Positions 45,606 to 55,275 of a stretch of 64,000 nucleotides of DNA are shown piece by piece. The stretch comes from Virgibacillus ndiopensis (lineage in GTDB: Bacteria > Bacillota > Bacilli > Bacillales > Amphibacillaceae), in assembly GCF_900187325.1 (NCBI RefSeq), contig NZ_FZMZ01000005.1:682001-746000 (forward strand), written 5' to 3'. The notes below the pieces were generated by a model. That model saw nothing but the letters and a program-made list of their open reading frames with translations, ran no database searches and was not told the DNA's origin. Numbering within the stretch: position 1 is the first letter of the stretch; the number at the start of each line of letters is the position of its first letter. Made by a program: the position numbers and the translations under genes.

Positions 45606-47159
45606 TTAACTTTTTGGTTTTTCACCCGTGATCTGCTCATAAAAGCGAATATATTCATCATCATTAGGCTTTAATTGATATGCTTTTTCCACCGCTTCTT
45701 TAGCTAATTGTTTATCACCGCGGTTTGAGTACAATATTGCAAGATTGTAATAGGCTTCAGGCATGTCATTTTTAATTTCAACGACATGTTCAAGATCCTC
45801 TATCGCCAAATTAGTTTTATTCAATTCAATATATGCATATGAACGTTGAAATAACAATTGGGCTTCAAGTTCCTCCGGATGCTCGAGACCTTTTGTCGCT
45901 CTTTCAACTACACCCTCATAATTTTCTTGTTGTAGTAGTTCATCGATTTTAACTAATTGGTAGTTCGCACTATTTATATTATTATGTACACCAAAAATAA
46001 TTAATCCGCCAGTAATCAAAACATATAAAACAAACGCGCAAATTTGTGTGAACATTTTTCTTTTTTTCGGCAACCCAACAATTGCTGATGCAACAAAACC
46101 TGTGATTAGCCCACCAATATGTGCACCATTATCAATTTGAGGAAAAGAAAATCCAAACACGATATTAATTCCAATCAAAATAAGCAATCCTTTCCCCATC
46201 GTTTGAAGAAAAATTTTCTTATATAATAGACCAAAATAAAGTAACGCACCGAATAATCCAAATAAGGCACCCGAAGCGCCAGCTGATACATTAAATGTAA
46301 ATGCAAAGCTAGCAAGTCCCCCGCCAATACCCGCCAAAAAATATATAACAAGAAACCGCCATGATCCGTAGATTCGTTCTGACGTATTCCCTAAATAATA
46401 TACTGCAAGCATGTTCATAAATAAATGTAAAAGTCCAATATGTAAGAACATTGATGTAATAATCCGCCACCATTCACCATCAATAATAGCCGGATTATAT
46501 TTTGCTCCAAAATTCACCAAGTTCTCCGTTGATTGACTCCCACCTGCTTTCATTTCAAGCATGATAAACATTACTATATTTATTAGTAACAACAAATAAG
46601 TAAGAAATGGTTTACCAAATGAAAATACGGTCTCTGCTTCTTTTTGTTTATGATAAAAATTATTACCTAATTCATTCTTATATTCAATTATTTTTTGTTC
46701 TTTTTCACTATCCGTTATATTCTCAGAATCAGTCGTAGCGGAAAAATCTAATGATTTAAATAATCTTGATCTTTCGTTTTCTATTTCATTCTCCTCAAGA
46801 TAATAAACGTTCATTTTAATAGGATTCTTTTCGTTTAACTGCAACGGCTTTTTTAGTAATTCCCAATCATCGACTGGTGCATGTGATGAAACATAAACAT
46901 TATGTATTTCTATATGTTTACCTTGCAGATATCGTACCATGGCTTTCGTTTTTTGGAAGACCAACGCAATGTCCTTTTTTAAATGATTTGTCCAACTAAA
47001 TCCATTATGAACTAGTCTAACAATATGTGAGGTCTTATTCTCGAATTTTTCTAACCATATCTCCTCTTCTTGATTATTTATATGTAAAACTTCAAAATGA
47101 TGATTTTTTACTAACAGATATGCAGTTCTATACATCAGATATTGCTCAGATAAATACAT
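45606..47159 (-). CDS. gluP: Rhomboid protease GluP (YqgP)
   Basis: An intramembrane serine protease that in B. subtilis clears the magnesium transporter MgtE with FtsH. The 517 residues have an N-terminal cytoplasmic domain (about 1-185), a rhomboid core with seven membrane helices (about 188-385) including the catalytic GASGALFG serine and the GAHIGG histidine, and C-terminal TPR repeats (about 410-510). GGGAGGAAA precedes the ATG. Confidence 0.95.
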   Translation of the reverse strand: MYLSEQYLMYRTAYLLVKNHHFEVLHINNQEEEIWLEKFENKTSHIVRLVHNGFSWTNHLKKDIALVFQKTKAMVRYLQGKHIEIHNVYVSSHAPVDDWELLKKPLQLNEKNPIKMNVYYLEENEIENERSRLFKSLDFSATTDSENITDSEKEQKIIEYKNELGNNFYHKQKEAETVFSFGKPFLTYLLLLINIVMFIMLEMKAGGSQSTENLVNFGAKYNPAIIDGEWWRIITSMFLHIGLLHLFMNMLAVYYLGNTSERIYGSWRFLVIYFLAGIGGGLASFAFTFNVSAGASGALFGLFGALLYFGLLYKKIFLQTMGKGLLILIGINIVFGFSFPQIDNGAHIGGLITGFVASAIVGLPKKRKMFTQICAFVLYVLITGGLIIFGVHNNINSANYQLVKIDELLQQENYEGVVERATKGLEHPEELEAQLLFQRSYAYIELNKTNLAIEDLEHVVEIKNDMPEAYYNLAILYSNRGDKQLAKEAVEKAYQLKPNDDEYIRFYEQITGEKPKS

Positions 47160-47220
47160 GTACTTTCCTCCCTACCAACATCATAACAAAACAGTGGGAT
47201 AATTTCTTGAAAAAGACAAC

Positions 47221-47253
47221 AAAAAAGAAGTTGCCAACGACAACTTCTTTTTT
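47221..47253 (-). terminator. Terminator after yqgO
   Basis: A 13-bp AAAAAAGAAGTTG stem with its complement and seven-base loop just past the yqgO stop; T-runs on both strands. Confidence 0.8.
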
Positions 47254-47258
47254 GTATG

Positions 47259-47450
47259 TTAATGACTTGTTTGACTATTGAACAGATTTGGTATTATGTT
47301 TTTTTTGATTTTTGGCATGTTCATTGTTATAGAGACAACAATTCTACGGAGAAAACTAATTGCTAAAATGGTATTTACCACCCGATACCTCCATTTGTAA
47401 ATTACCGATATTGCCGTTATTATAAATGTAACAATTAAAATGAACCGCAT
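47259..47450 (-). CDS. yqgO: Small membrane protein (YqgO-like)
   Basis: A 63-residue protein with one hydrophobic N-terminal segment (about 3-20) and a basic tail. AAAAGGGTG lies just before the ATG, and a strong terminator follows, so it looks like a true gene. Position between gluP and the 5-FTHF cyclo-ligase gene and its size match B. subtilis YqgO. Function unknown. Confidence 0.65.
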   Translation of the reverse strand: MRFILIVTFIITAISVIYKWRYRVVNTILAISFLRRIVVSITMNMPKIKKNIIPNLFNSQTSH

Positions 47451-47514
47451 ACTAACACCCTTTTCTATTAAAAGTGATGTTATTAGTTATTTTCTAAAAG
47501 CTTATATTTATACA

Positions 47515-48528
47515 TTAAGACCCAATATACCGATCGTAAAGTGAACGAGCATTTATTTTGTCCTCCGTGCCCTGAACTAGAACTCGACCATCCGGAAATA
47601 TTACAAATGTAATATCTTCATTTATTCTTGCTTTTAATAAAAATGGTGTACGTTGAATACTAGCAATATTCGTTAATTGATTTTCCAGCCTCGTAAGCTC
47701 CATTTTTTCCTTTTGATGGATTTGCACCGTATTCCGACCGCATAAAACCGTTTCTTGATCCTGTAAACTTTTCTTTAATGCCGGGTACTCTTTTGTCTGA
47801 CAGGTTGGGCAATTTGAATCTGGCTTCGGAAACTTCATGTCATATTGGTTATTAAACCATACATCAAACGTTTTTAAAGTTCCTCTTAAGTTTTGTTTAT
47901 TATTCGTTAAGTATTTCAATGCTTCCACAACCTGCATAGATGAAACAATATCAACTGCTGGAGAAATAACCCCTACTGTATCACAGGTTTGTCCATCATC
48001 TGATCCTGGTTTGGCAATACAACGTAAACAAGGTGTTTCATTCGGAATAAACAATGCCGTCATCCCTCTCGAACCAACCACTCCACCATAAGAAAAAGGG
48101 ATATTTTTCTTGAAACAAATGTCGTTCAACAGATATCGTGTTGTAAAATTATCTGTCCCATCCAATACTAAATCGATGCCTTCTGTAAGTTCTTCAATAT
48201 TTTCATATGTAACATTATCAACAAGTGCTTCGATATGAACATCACGATTCGTTTTACTTAATTTCCTCTTGGCAGCAATTGCTTTCGGTAATGCATCACG
48301 AACATCATTTTCGTCAAATAACATTTGTCGTTGTAAATTACTTAATTCAACATAGTCCCGATCAACAATTCGAAGTCTACCTATACCAGACCGAACAAGA
48401 TGATTGCATATCACCGTTCCTAGAGCTCCAACACCAACAACAAGCACCGTACAATTTGCTAGTAATTCCTGACCTGATTCTTTTATCGGTGAAAATAACA
48501 TTTGTCGTGAATAACGCTCCCGGTTCAT
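47515..48528 (-). CDS. ThiF/MoeB-family adenylyltransferase
   Basis: An E1-like enzyme that adenylates the C-terminus of a sulfur-carrier protein (ThiS or MoaD). The 337 residues match ThiF and MoeB of Bacillus. VGVGALGTVICNHLVRSG (about 31-48) binds ATP, followed by RIVDRDYVELSNLQRQ. Two CxxC pairs (CLRC and CPTC) form the structural zinc site. No rhodanese domain; the last 80 residues are family-typical. No thiamine or molybdopterin genes adjoin, so the partner cannot be named. Confidence 0.88.
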   Translation of the reverse strand: MNRERYSRQMLFSPIKESGQELLANCTVLVVGVGALGTVICNHLVRSGIGRLRIVDRDYVELSNLQRQMLFDENDVRDALPKAIAAKRKLSKTNRDVHIEALVDNVTYENIEELTEGIDLVLDGTDNFTTRYLLNDICFKKNIPFSYGGVVGSRGMTALFIPNETPCLRCIAKPGSDDGQTCDTVGVISPAVDIVSSMQVVEALKYLTNNKQNLRGTLKTFDVWFNNQYDMKFPKPDSNCPTCQTKEYPALKKSLQDQETVLCGRNTVQIHQKEKMELTRLENQLTNIASIQRTPFLLKARINEDITFVIFPDGRVLVQGTEDKINARSLYDRYIGS

Positions 48529-48543
48529 TATAATAGCCTCCTC

Positions 48544-49101
48544 CTATATAATTCCATTTTCTGTTACCAACTGATTCACTGGAATATCAAACGATTCAAA
48601 TGGCAACGAATCAACAAGTTGATGTATACTTGCCAAGGAAATGGTTTGATTTAGAAAATTAGTTAAGTATCTATCATAATACCCACCACCAAAGCCGATT
48701 CGAATTCCATTTTTAGCAAAAACTAAACCGGGTACAACTAGTAAGTCGATGTCATTCTTGTCCACTTTTTTAGTTTCTTTAGGTTTTGGCTCTAATAAAT
48801 TATAATAAACAATTTCTAATTGATCATATGATTTCAATTGATAAAATGTAAGTAGCTTTTCTTTCGGTTCACATTTTGGTACACACACTATTTTTCCTTG
48901 TTCCCAAGCTTCCTCAATTAATGGTTTAGTGTTCCACTCGAATCCTTGTGAAACGGTGATTCCGATAGTAGTTGCATTTTCCCATGCAGCAGATGTTGTT
49001 AAATAATGTTTTAATTTTTGTTCTATTGCTCGTTTTTCATTTTCTTTTATTTTTTTTAGTTTAGCTATTGCTGATTTACGTAATTGTAATTTGTCCAACA
49101 T
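48544..49101 (-). CDS. yqgN: 5-formyltetrahydrofolate cyclo-ligase YqgN
   Basis: It converts 5-formyl-THF to 5,10-methenyl-THF with ATP. The 185 residues show LVVPGLVFAKNGIRIGFGGGYYDRYL near 120-145, the glycine-rich nucleotide and folate signature of the family, and N-terminal basic residues KLQLRKSAIAKLKK. It lies 15 bp before the ThiF/MoeB gene and is likely co-transcribed with it. Confidence 0.94.
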   Translation of the reverse strand: MLDKLQLRKSAIAKLKKIKENEKRAIEQKLKHYLTTSAAWENATTIGITVSQGFEWNTKPLIEEAWEQGKIVCVPKCEPKEKLLTFYQLKSYDQLEIVYYNLLEPKPKETKKVDKNDIDLLVVPGLVFAKNGIRIGFGGGYYDRYLTNFLNQTISLASIHQLVDSLPFESFDIPVNQLVTENGII

Positions 49102-49422
49102 TCATCGCCCCCTATAATAATAGTAGCAAATATTCCATTTTAAAAGTAAGTTTTCTATAAGATTTTTACTTTTTCATGCTGAATTTCTTATTTACTAGTT
49201 AACATAAACTGCGATGAAACAGCAACGTGATTTCCGCTCCGGGCAGTCGCGCACCTTAGGCGGCTGGCGAGCCTTTGGTGCATGTAGTGTATTTCCGAAA
49301 CGGTAGTCCAAGCTAAAATAATGTCGTATTTTCTATGAATAGCAACAAACTAGGCGAAAAGAGCCTTTTAAAAAAAATAAAACCCTTACCAATTAATTGA
49401 TAAGAGTTTTATCCCATTTCGA
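49102..49422. other. Intergenic region with a repeat remnant, yqgN / rpmG
   Basis: No ORF is supported. It holds a GC-richer repeat-like segment (about 49205-49330) and an rpmG-proximal hairpin, AAAACCCTTACC..GATAAGAGTTTT (about 49378-49412), which probably ends the rpmG transcript. Confidence 0.55.
49205..49330. repeat. Degenerate dispersed intergenic repeat, copy 1
   Basis: This segment is much richer in G+C than its surroundings and shares short blocks with 62281-62450 in part inverted order: AAACTGCGA near one end, and a GGAAAT-CACTACATGCACC block similar to GGAAAATACTACACGCACC there. Such remnants are common between genes in halophilic Bacillaceae. The boundary is approximate. Confidence 0.5.
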
Positions 49423-49572
49423 TTATTTTGTTTCACGATGTAAAGTATGTCTTTTCAATCGTGGACAATATTTCTTAAGCTCAATTCGCTCAGGATTAGT
49501 ACGCTTGTTTTTTGTAGTAATATAATTACGATCACCAGTTTCAGTACAAGCTAATGTAATGTTTACGCGCAT
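49423..49572 (-). CDS. rpmG: 50S ribosomal protein L33
   Basis: A 49-residue L33 reading [20 protein letters not shown] at the start and ending LHRETK. Only single cysteines remain at the two former CxxC positions (Cys9 and Cys36), so this is a zinc-independent C-minus type. TTGGAGGG precedes the ATG. Position next to yqgN matches B. subtilis. A promoter lies upstream. Confidence 0.96.
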   Translation of the reverse strand: MRVNITLACTETGDRNYITTKNKRTNPERIELKKYCPRLKRHTLHRETK

Positions 49573-49885
49573 GATTTTTCCCTCCAAACTATGAAAACTG
49601 CTTTGTTAGCATAATAATTTCACTTCAGACTTAATTATAATAGCAGATCTTTAGCATTCAATCAAGAAATACCGTAAAAAAATAACCAATTGGATTTATC
49701 CATTTATTATCTAACCATATTTATACTTTTCGAATACGCCCCCCATAATGATAAAGAATCTATCGAATGATATTAATTGATGAATTAAATAGTTAGTAAA
49801 ATAATGAAGCCTATTTTTGACAATGGTTTTTACTATTATTCTATGTTATAACTATTAATGTGTAAAATGAATTGGAGGTAAAACT
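49573..49885. other. Divergent intergenic region upstream of rpmG
   Basis: It carries the rpmG promoter on the minus strand (TTGATT at 49660-49665, TATTAT at 49637-49642, 17-bp spacer) and a TTGACA at about 49828 facing the 72-residue gene without a clear -10. No ORF or known RNA is seen. Confidence 0.55.
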
Positions 49886-50104
49886 ATGATATATGTTTTA
49901 ATCACATTAATTGCTGTTGCTATCGTATTGTTTGTACTATCGTTCTTTATGAATGATAAATTTGAGGAAATAGAAAATCAATTAGAACAATTTTCAATCT
50001 CAACCATGCAGGATACATATCAAATGAAGAAGAAAATTAAGATTTTGGAAGAGGAATTATTAACAGAAGATATCCTTCCAACACATGAAAAAAACCAAAA
50101 TTAA
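49886..50104 (+). CDS. Small membrane protein with coiled-coil tail
   Basis: A 72-residue protein with an N-terminal transmembrane helix (about 2-22) and an acidic, heptad-like cytoplasmic tail (about 25-60). TTGGAGG precedes the ATG. It lies 19 bp before the next gene and is likely co-transcribed with it. It occupies the region of yqzC/yqzD next to pst in B. subtilis. Function unknown. Confidence 0.75.
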   Translation: MIYVLITLIAVAIVLFVLSFFMNDKFEEIENQLEQFSISTMQDTYQMKKKIKILEEELLTEDILPTHEKNQN

Positions 50105-50123
50105 CAAATGAGGAGTACAATCA

Positions 50124-50660
50124 ATGAAACAACCTGTTCGTTTATTTTCAATTGGCGTATTCGCAACTAGTATCATTTTACTGGTATTTTATTTTTTTGA
50201 AGACTCCAAGGCTAAATCAAATGAAATGAATACAGATGAGATGATAACTGCTATTGAAGAAGATGGCTATCGTGTAATTACTGAATCGGAATATATTTCA
50301 CTTTCAGTAAATGACAAAAAAGAAATAAAAGATAACAAAGAATCAACCGAAAAACAAGAAAAAGACGCAAACACTGATCAAAAAGAGGATGCAACCTCTG
50401 AAAAGGAAAAGGAAAATGAAAAAGAAGAGGAAACTCCTGCTGAAAATGAAGCAGTGAAAAAATATACGCTTAAAATTGAGTCAGGTATGGCATCTTCAAC
50501 AATCAGTTCTCGTTTAGCTGAAAATGGCATCATTAAGGATGCAAATGAATTTACTCAGTATTTAGAAGATGAAGGGTATAGCACAAAAATTCAGCTTGGT
50601 GAGTTTGAATTGACAAGCTCTATGAGTAGTTTTGAAATTGCTGAAGAACTTACAAAATAA
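50124..50660 (+). CDS. MltG/YceG-like C-terminal domain protein, membrane-anchored
   Basis: The 178 residues comprise an N-terminal membrane helix (about 8-25), a long Lys/Glu-rich low-complexity linker (about 60-112) and a C-terminal segment, KYTLKIESGMASSTISSRLAENGIIKDANEFTQYLE, resembling the LysM-like domain of MltG (YceG) transglycosylases. The catalytic MltG domain is absent, so it is probably a wall-binding or accessory protein. It sits beside phoU, as similar small genes do in Bacillus. Confidence 0.75.
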   Translation: MKQPVRLFSIGVFATSIILLVFYFFEDSKAKSNEMNTDEMITAIEEDGYRVITESEYISLSVNDKKEIKDNKESTEKQEKDANTDQKEDATSEKEKENEKEEETPAENEAVKKYTLKIESGMASSTISSRLAENGIIKDANEFTQYLEDEGYSTKIQLGEFELTSSMSSFEIAEELTK

Positions 50661-50661
50661 C

Positions 50662-50710
50662 AAAAAGCTGTATTGTAGTAGTGAGATCACTACTACAATA
50701 CAGCTTTTTT
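50662..50710. terminator. Strong bidirectional terminator, 50124 gene / phoU
   Basis: A perfect 23-bp stem (AAAAAGCTGTATTGTAGTAG and three more pairs) with a tiny loop and T-runs in both directions. Unusually long for a terminator. Confidence 0.9.
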
Positions 50711-51365
50711 AATTTAGATCGAATGATTCACCTTTAACCAAAAACAAAATGCTTTCCCCGATATTAGTGATATGATCCGCAAAACGTTCGATATACCTTG
50801 CACTAAATGCCATCTGCATTACATATTGAACTTTTTCCGGGTTTGTTGCAGTTTCTTCAAGCATTTCTCTAATGATAGTCTCGTATAATTCATCCATACT
50901 ATCATCCATCTTTGACAGTTTTCTGGCAACTGATATATCTTCGTATTTAATTGCATTAATTGCGACTCTAACCATTTCAATAGCAATGTCACGCATTTCT
51001 TTTACAGCAGGATGGACAGTTAATAGATAGTGTTCACCAAGTTCTATGGTAGCTTCAGCGATATTTTTTGCATGATCCCCCATCCGCTCAAGATCAGTAG
51101 TAATTTTTAAAGCAATAATTAACCTGCGCAAATCTTTTGCGACTGGTTGTTGTTTAGCTATGAGTAATACAGCCTTGTTATTAATATCTAGCTCTCTTTT
51201 ATCGACAAGTTTATCATTCGCAATAATTTGATTTGCTAAAGTAATATCTTGATTGTATAGAGCATCCACAGCTTTGATTAAAGCATCCTCCGTTAGCATT
51301 GCTAATTGGATTATCTCATCTTTTATACTTTTTAAATCTAGTTGAAATTGTTCTCTGGCAACCAT
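50709..51365 (-). CDS. phoU: Phosphate signalling protein PhoU
   Basis: PhoU links the Pst transporter to the PhoR sensor and restrains Pho activation. The 218 residues form two PhoU three-helix repeats, with ERMGDHAKNIAEATIEL (about 94-110) and ERFADHITNIGESILFL (about 192-208) metal-binding signatures. GAGGAGG precedes the ATG. It closes the pstSCAB-phoU operon. Confidence 0.97.
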   Translation of the reverse strand: MVAREQFQLDLKSIKDEIIQLAMLTEDALIKAVDALYNQDITLANQIIANDKLVDKRELDINNKAVLLIAKQQPVAKDLRRLIIALKITTDLERMGDHAKNIAEATIELGEHYLLTVHPAVKEMRDIAIEMVRVAINAIKYEDISVARKLSKMDDSMDELYETIIREMLEETATNPEKVQYVMQMAFSARYIERFADHITNIGESILFLVKGESFDLN

Positions 51366-51389
51366 CAGAATCCTCCTCTTCGCTTTTAT

Positions 51390-52196
<807 letters not shown>

Positions 52197-52213
52197 AACA
52201 ATATCCCCCTTTA

Positions 52214-53092
52214 TTAATAACGCTTTGAATATTTATTTCGTATGAATACTGCTACTGAATTCATAATTAACAACATAACTAATAAAACGATAATACCCGC
52301 GGCCGCAACAAAATGAAATTCTTCTTGCGGTCTAGAAGTCCAATTAAATAATTGAATGGGCATTACTGTGAACCCAGACCAAATATTTTCTGGTAAATAA
52401 GCAATAAACGTTAATGCACCAATCATTAACAATGGAGCAGTTTCACCAATCGCTCTTGATAAGGCTAAAATTCCACCAGTTAATATACCAGGAATTGCTG
52501 CTGGTAATACTACTCTTCTAATTGTTTGCCATTTAGATGCACCCATAGCAAATGATGCTTCATATTGCTCTTTGGGTACCGCCCGAATAGCCTCTTGTGA
52601 AGCAACAACGATGATTGGCAAAATCAACAAACTCATCGTCAAACCACCAGCTATAATACTCCTTCCCATTTCTAGTAATCTTACAAAAACAGTAAGACCG
52701 AGCAACCCAAAAACAATCGAAGGGACACCTGCTAGATTTGATATATTCATTTGAATAAACTGTGTCCACTTATTTTTTGTTGCATACTCTTCTAAATAGA
52801 TAGCTGTACCAACACCTAATATTAATGATACAGGTGCTGTAATGACCATTAACCAGAGTGAACCAACAATCGCAGCTTTAATACCCGCCTCTTCTGGGAA
52901 TCTAGAAGCAAAGTTAATGAAAAATCTCCAATTTAGATATCCGACCCCTTGTGTAAAAACGCGGTATAACAGTGTACCTAAAATTACAATGCCGAATAAC
53001 GTAGCTATCAAAAATAACTGCTTAATTAGCTTATTGCTGATTAAACGCCGCCCCATTTTATTTTTAACAAGTTGTTTATCAATTAAATTCAT
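52214..53092 (-). CDS. pstA: Phosphate ABC transporter permease PstA
   Basis: Inner-membrane permease with about six transmembrane helices. The 292 residues contain the binding-protein-dependent transport EAA motif [29 protein letters not shown]. It starts directly after the pstC stop (1 bp gap) behind a GGAGG inside pstC, so translation is probably coupled. Confidence 0.96.
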   Translation of the reverse strand: MNLIDKQLVKNKMGRRLISNKLIKQLFLIATLFGIVILGTLLYRVFTQGVGYLNWRFFINFASRFPEEAGIKAAIVGSLWLMVITAPVSLILGVGTAIYLEEYATKNKWTQFIQMNISNLAGVPSIVFGLLGLTVFVRLLEMGRSIIAGGLTMSLLILPIIVVASQEAIRAVPKEQYEASFAMGASKWQTIRRVVLPAAIPGILTGGILALSRAIGETAPLLMIGALTFIAYLPENIWSGFTVMPIQLFNWTSRPQEEFHFVAAAGIIVLLVMLLIMNSVAVFIRNKYSKRY

Positions 53093-53093
53093 T

Positions 53094-54023
53094 TTAATAT
53101 TCCTCCCTAAAACGGCGAGAGATATACTGTGCCAATAGATTCATAAGCAATGTGAATACAAACAATGTCATCCCAACAGCATAAATACTATAGTAAATAG
53201 TTGATCCATAGGAAGCATCTCCTAAACTTACCTGGACAATATATGCTGTCATTGTCTGAATCGAATCTGTCACATCCAGCGTCAAATTTGGCGTGGAACC
53301 AGCTGCCACTGCAACAATCATCGTTTCTCCAATTGCTCGGGATATTCCCAGGACAAAAGATGCAATAATACCTGAAAGTGCTGCTGGAAGAACGACTTTT
53401 AATGCAACTTCCAATTTGGTAGCCCCCATTGCTAAAGCACCTTCACGCATCGAATTTGGCACAGAACTCATGGCATCCTCTGAAAGAGAAGCAATCATTG
53501 GGATAATCATAATCCCGACTACAATACCTGGACTTAACGCATTAAAAATGGAAAGGCCAGGAATAATTGCTTTTAATAGAGGTGTGACAAATGTTAATGC
53601 AAAAAATCCATAAACAATAGTTGGTACACCAGCAAGCACTTCTAAAATTGGTTTAATTACCCTTCTTGTTCTTTCACTTGCATATTCACTTAAATAAATT
53701 GCGGAGGAAATTCCAATTGGTATCGCAACAAGCATTGCTATAACCGTTATTAATAACGTTCCAGATACTAATGAAATAATACCGTAACTTGAATCATTCT
53801 CGCTAAAAGGATACCATTCAGTACTTGTTATAAATTCCATAAAAGATACACGGTTAAAAAAAGTAACTGTTTCTATTACTAACGTGAAAATTATACCTAT
53901 CGTTGTAAAAACAGAAATCACAGCACAAATTCCAAAAATAATAGGCGCTACCTTTTCCGAGTATTTTGGCAAAAAACTTCTTTTCTTATTTTCTTTAATC
54001 ATATCGCGGATAGTTTTTGACAT
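53094..54023 (-). CDS. pstC: Phosphate ABC transporter permease PstC
   Basis: The partner permease of PstA. The 309 residues have about six transmembrane helices and the EAA motif REGALAMGATKLEVALKVVLPAALSGI. Lies 95 bp after pstS, probably in the same transcript, with GGAGG before the ATG. Confidence 0.96.
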   Translation of the reverse strand: MSKTIRDMIKENKKRSFLPKYSEKVAPIIFGICAVISVFTTIGIIFTLVIETVTFFNRVSFMEFITSTEWYPFSENDSSYGIISLVSGTLLITVIAMLVAIPIGISSAIYLSEYASERTRRVIKPILEVLAGVPTIVYGFFALTFVTPLLKAIIPGLSIFNALSPGIVVGIMIIPMIASLSEDAMSSVPNSMREGALAMGATKLEVALKVVLPAALSGIIASFVLGISRAIGETMIVAVAAGSTPNLTLDVTDSIQTMTAYIVQVSLGDASYGSTIYYSIYAVGMTLFVFTLLMNLLAQYISRRFREEY

Positions 54024-54118
54024 AATTTTCCTCCTATAGTAAAAAAACAGGAATTTGAGGAGAAGCCCAACATGAACTCTCCTCAGTAATCCATTTACTA
54101 TTAAACTACAATTAAAAG

Positions 54119-55063
54119 TTACTTCCCTGCTATTTCCTCAATCTTTTTCAATGCCTCTTCATATGCGCTATCTGGTAACGCTACATAACCAACAGCCTCA
54201 GCCATAGAACCAGCATTTTCAAGTGTATACTTTGTAAAATCATATACTGTATCATTTTTCAATGATCCATGTTTCACATAGATAAACAATGGTCGAGATA
54301 ATGGTTCATATTCACCAGACTGAATCGTATCTTGATTCGGTGTAATTGCATCTCCCTTACTATTAACAATCGGTACTACTTTTAGTGTATCTTTATTTTC
54401 TAAATAATAGGCATAACCAAAGTAGCCTATTCCATTTTTCGTTCCTGAGATACCTTGTACAAGTACATTGTCATCCTCTGACAATGAGGCGTCTTTTCGA
54501 ATTTGTGCACCGTCTAAAATTACTTCGTCAAAATAATCAAATGTTCCTGAGTCAGATCCTGGACTGAAAAATTCAATTTTTTCTTCCGGCCAACCTTCTC
54601 GAACATCTGCCCACGTTTTTACGCCTTCTCCTTCAGTCCACATTTTTTTTAATTCTTCCACAGTAAGTTGGTCTACCCAATCATTTTCTTTATTTACAAC
54701 TACGGATAAACCATCAAGAGCTACCTTAAATTCTGTGTAATCAATTCCTTCTTCTTCTAACAATTTCTTTTCTTCTTCCTTGATAGGACGTGATGCGTTA
54801 GAAATATCGGTCTCACCAGCGATAAACTTTTCAAAGCCTCCACCTGTTCCTGACACACCAATTGGAACTTTCACATCTGGGTTCTCAGCTGAATATTCTT
54901 CAGCAACAGCCTCCATAATTGGAAAAACAGTAGATGATCCGTCAACTTCAACTTTTTGTTCTTCTTCAGCACTGCTACTTCCATCTCCATTACCACATGC
55001 AGCAAGAACTCCAAGTGATAGCAGCATTAATGCTGTTAATACAAATAGCTTTGTTTTCTTCAA
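54119..55063 (-). CDS. pstS: Phosphate-binding lipoprotein PstS
   Basis: The extracellular phosphate receptor. The 314 residues begin with a lipoprotein signal peptide with lipobox LAAC (Cys23), then an acidic Ser/Glu linker and the PBP domain containing [11 protein letters not shown] and [12 protein letters not shown], typical phosphate-binding loops, and [12 protein letters not shown]. The start is TTG 55063 behind GGGGG. It leads the operon and is preceded by a PHO box. Confidence 0.96.
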   Translation of the reverse strand: MKKTKLFVLTALMLLSLGVLAACGNGDGSSSAEEEQKVEVDGSSTVFPIMEAVAEEYSAENPDVKVPIGVSGTGGGFEKFIAGETDISNASRPIKEEEKKLLEEEGIDYTEFKVALDGLSVVVNKENDWVDQLTVEELKKMWTEGEGVKTWADVREGWPEEKIEFFSPGSDSGTFDYFDEVILDGAQIRKDASLSEDDNVLVQGISGTKNGIGYFGYAYYLENKDTLKVVPIVNSKGDAITPNQDTIQSGEYEPLSRPLFIYVKHGSLKNDTVYDFTKYTLENAGSMAEAVGYVALPDSAYEEALKKIEEIAGK

Positions 55064-55126
55064 AATAATTACCCCCAAATGTTTTGATTGTTAGAAAAGG
55101 GACTATCTCTTCCCCTCTACAACCCA

Positions 55127-55180
55127 ATAGTAGCTTACTAGTATTAACTACCTATTAACTACATGTAAAGATAACGTAAA
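55127..55180 (-). promoter_or_regulatory. PhoP-activated promoter of pstS (PHO box)
   Basis: On the minus strand four hexamers TTTACG, TTTACA, TTAATA and TTAATA (55175-55180, 55164-55169, 55153-55158, 55142-55147) are spaced exactly 11 bp apart, as PhoP boxes are. A TACTAT -10 (55127-55132) follows 9 nt later. Confidence 0.85.
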
Positions 55181-55224
55181 GTTAAAGAAAGATGGTTGAA
55201 TCAACATATAGCATATTTACACAC

Positions 55225-55262
55225 AAAAAAAGCCAAAACCTATTTATACAAAAGGTTTTGGC
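55225..55262 (-). terminator. Terminator after pbpA
   Basis: GCCAAAACC pairs with GGTTTTGGC; seven T residues follow on the minus strand, 13 bp past the pbpA stop. Confidence 0.85.
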
Positions 55263-55275
55263 AAATTTATAATTT

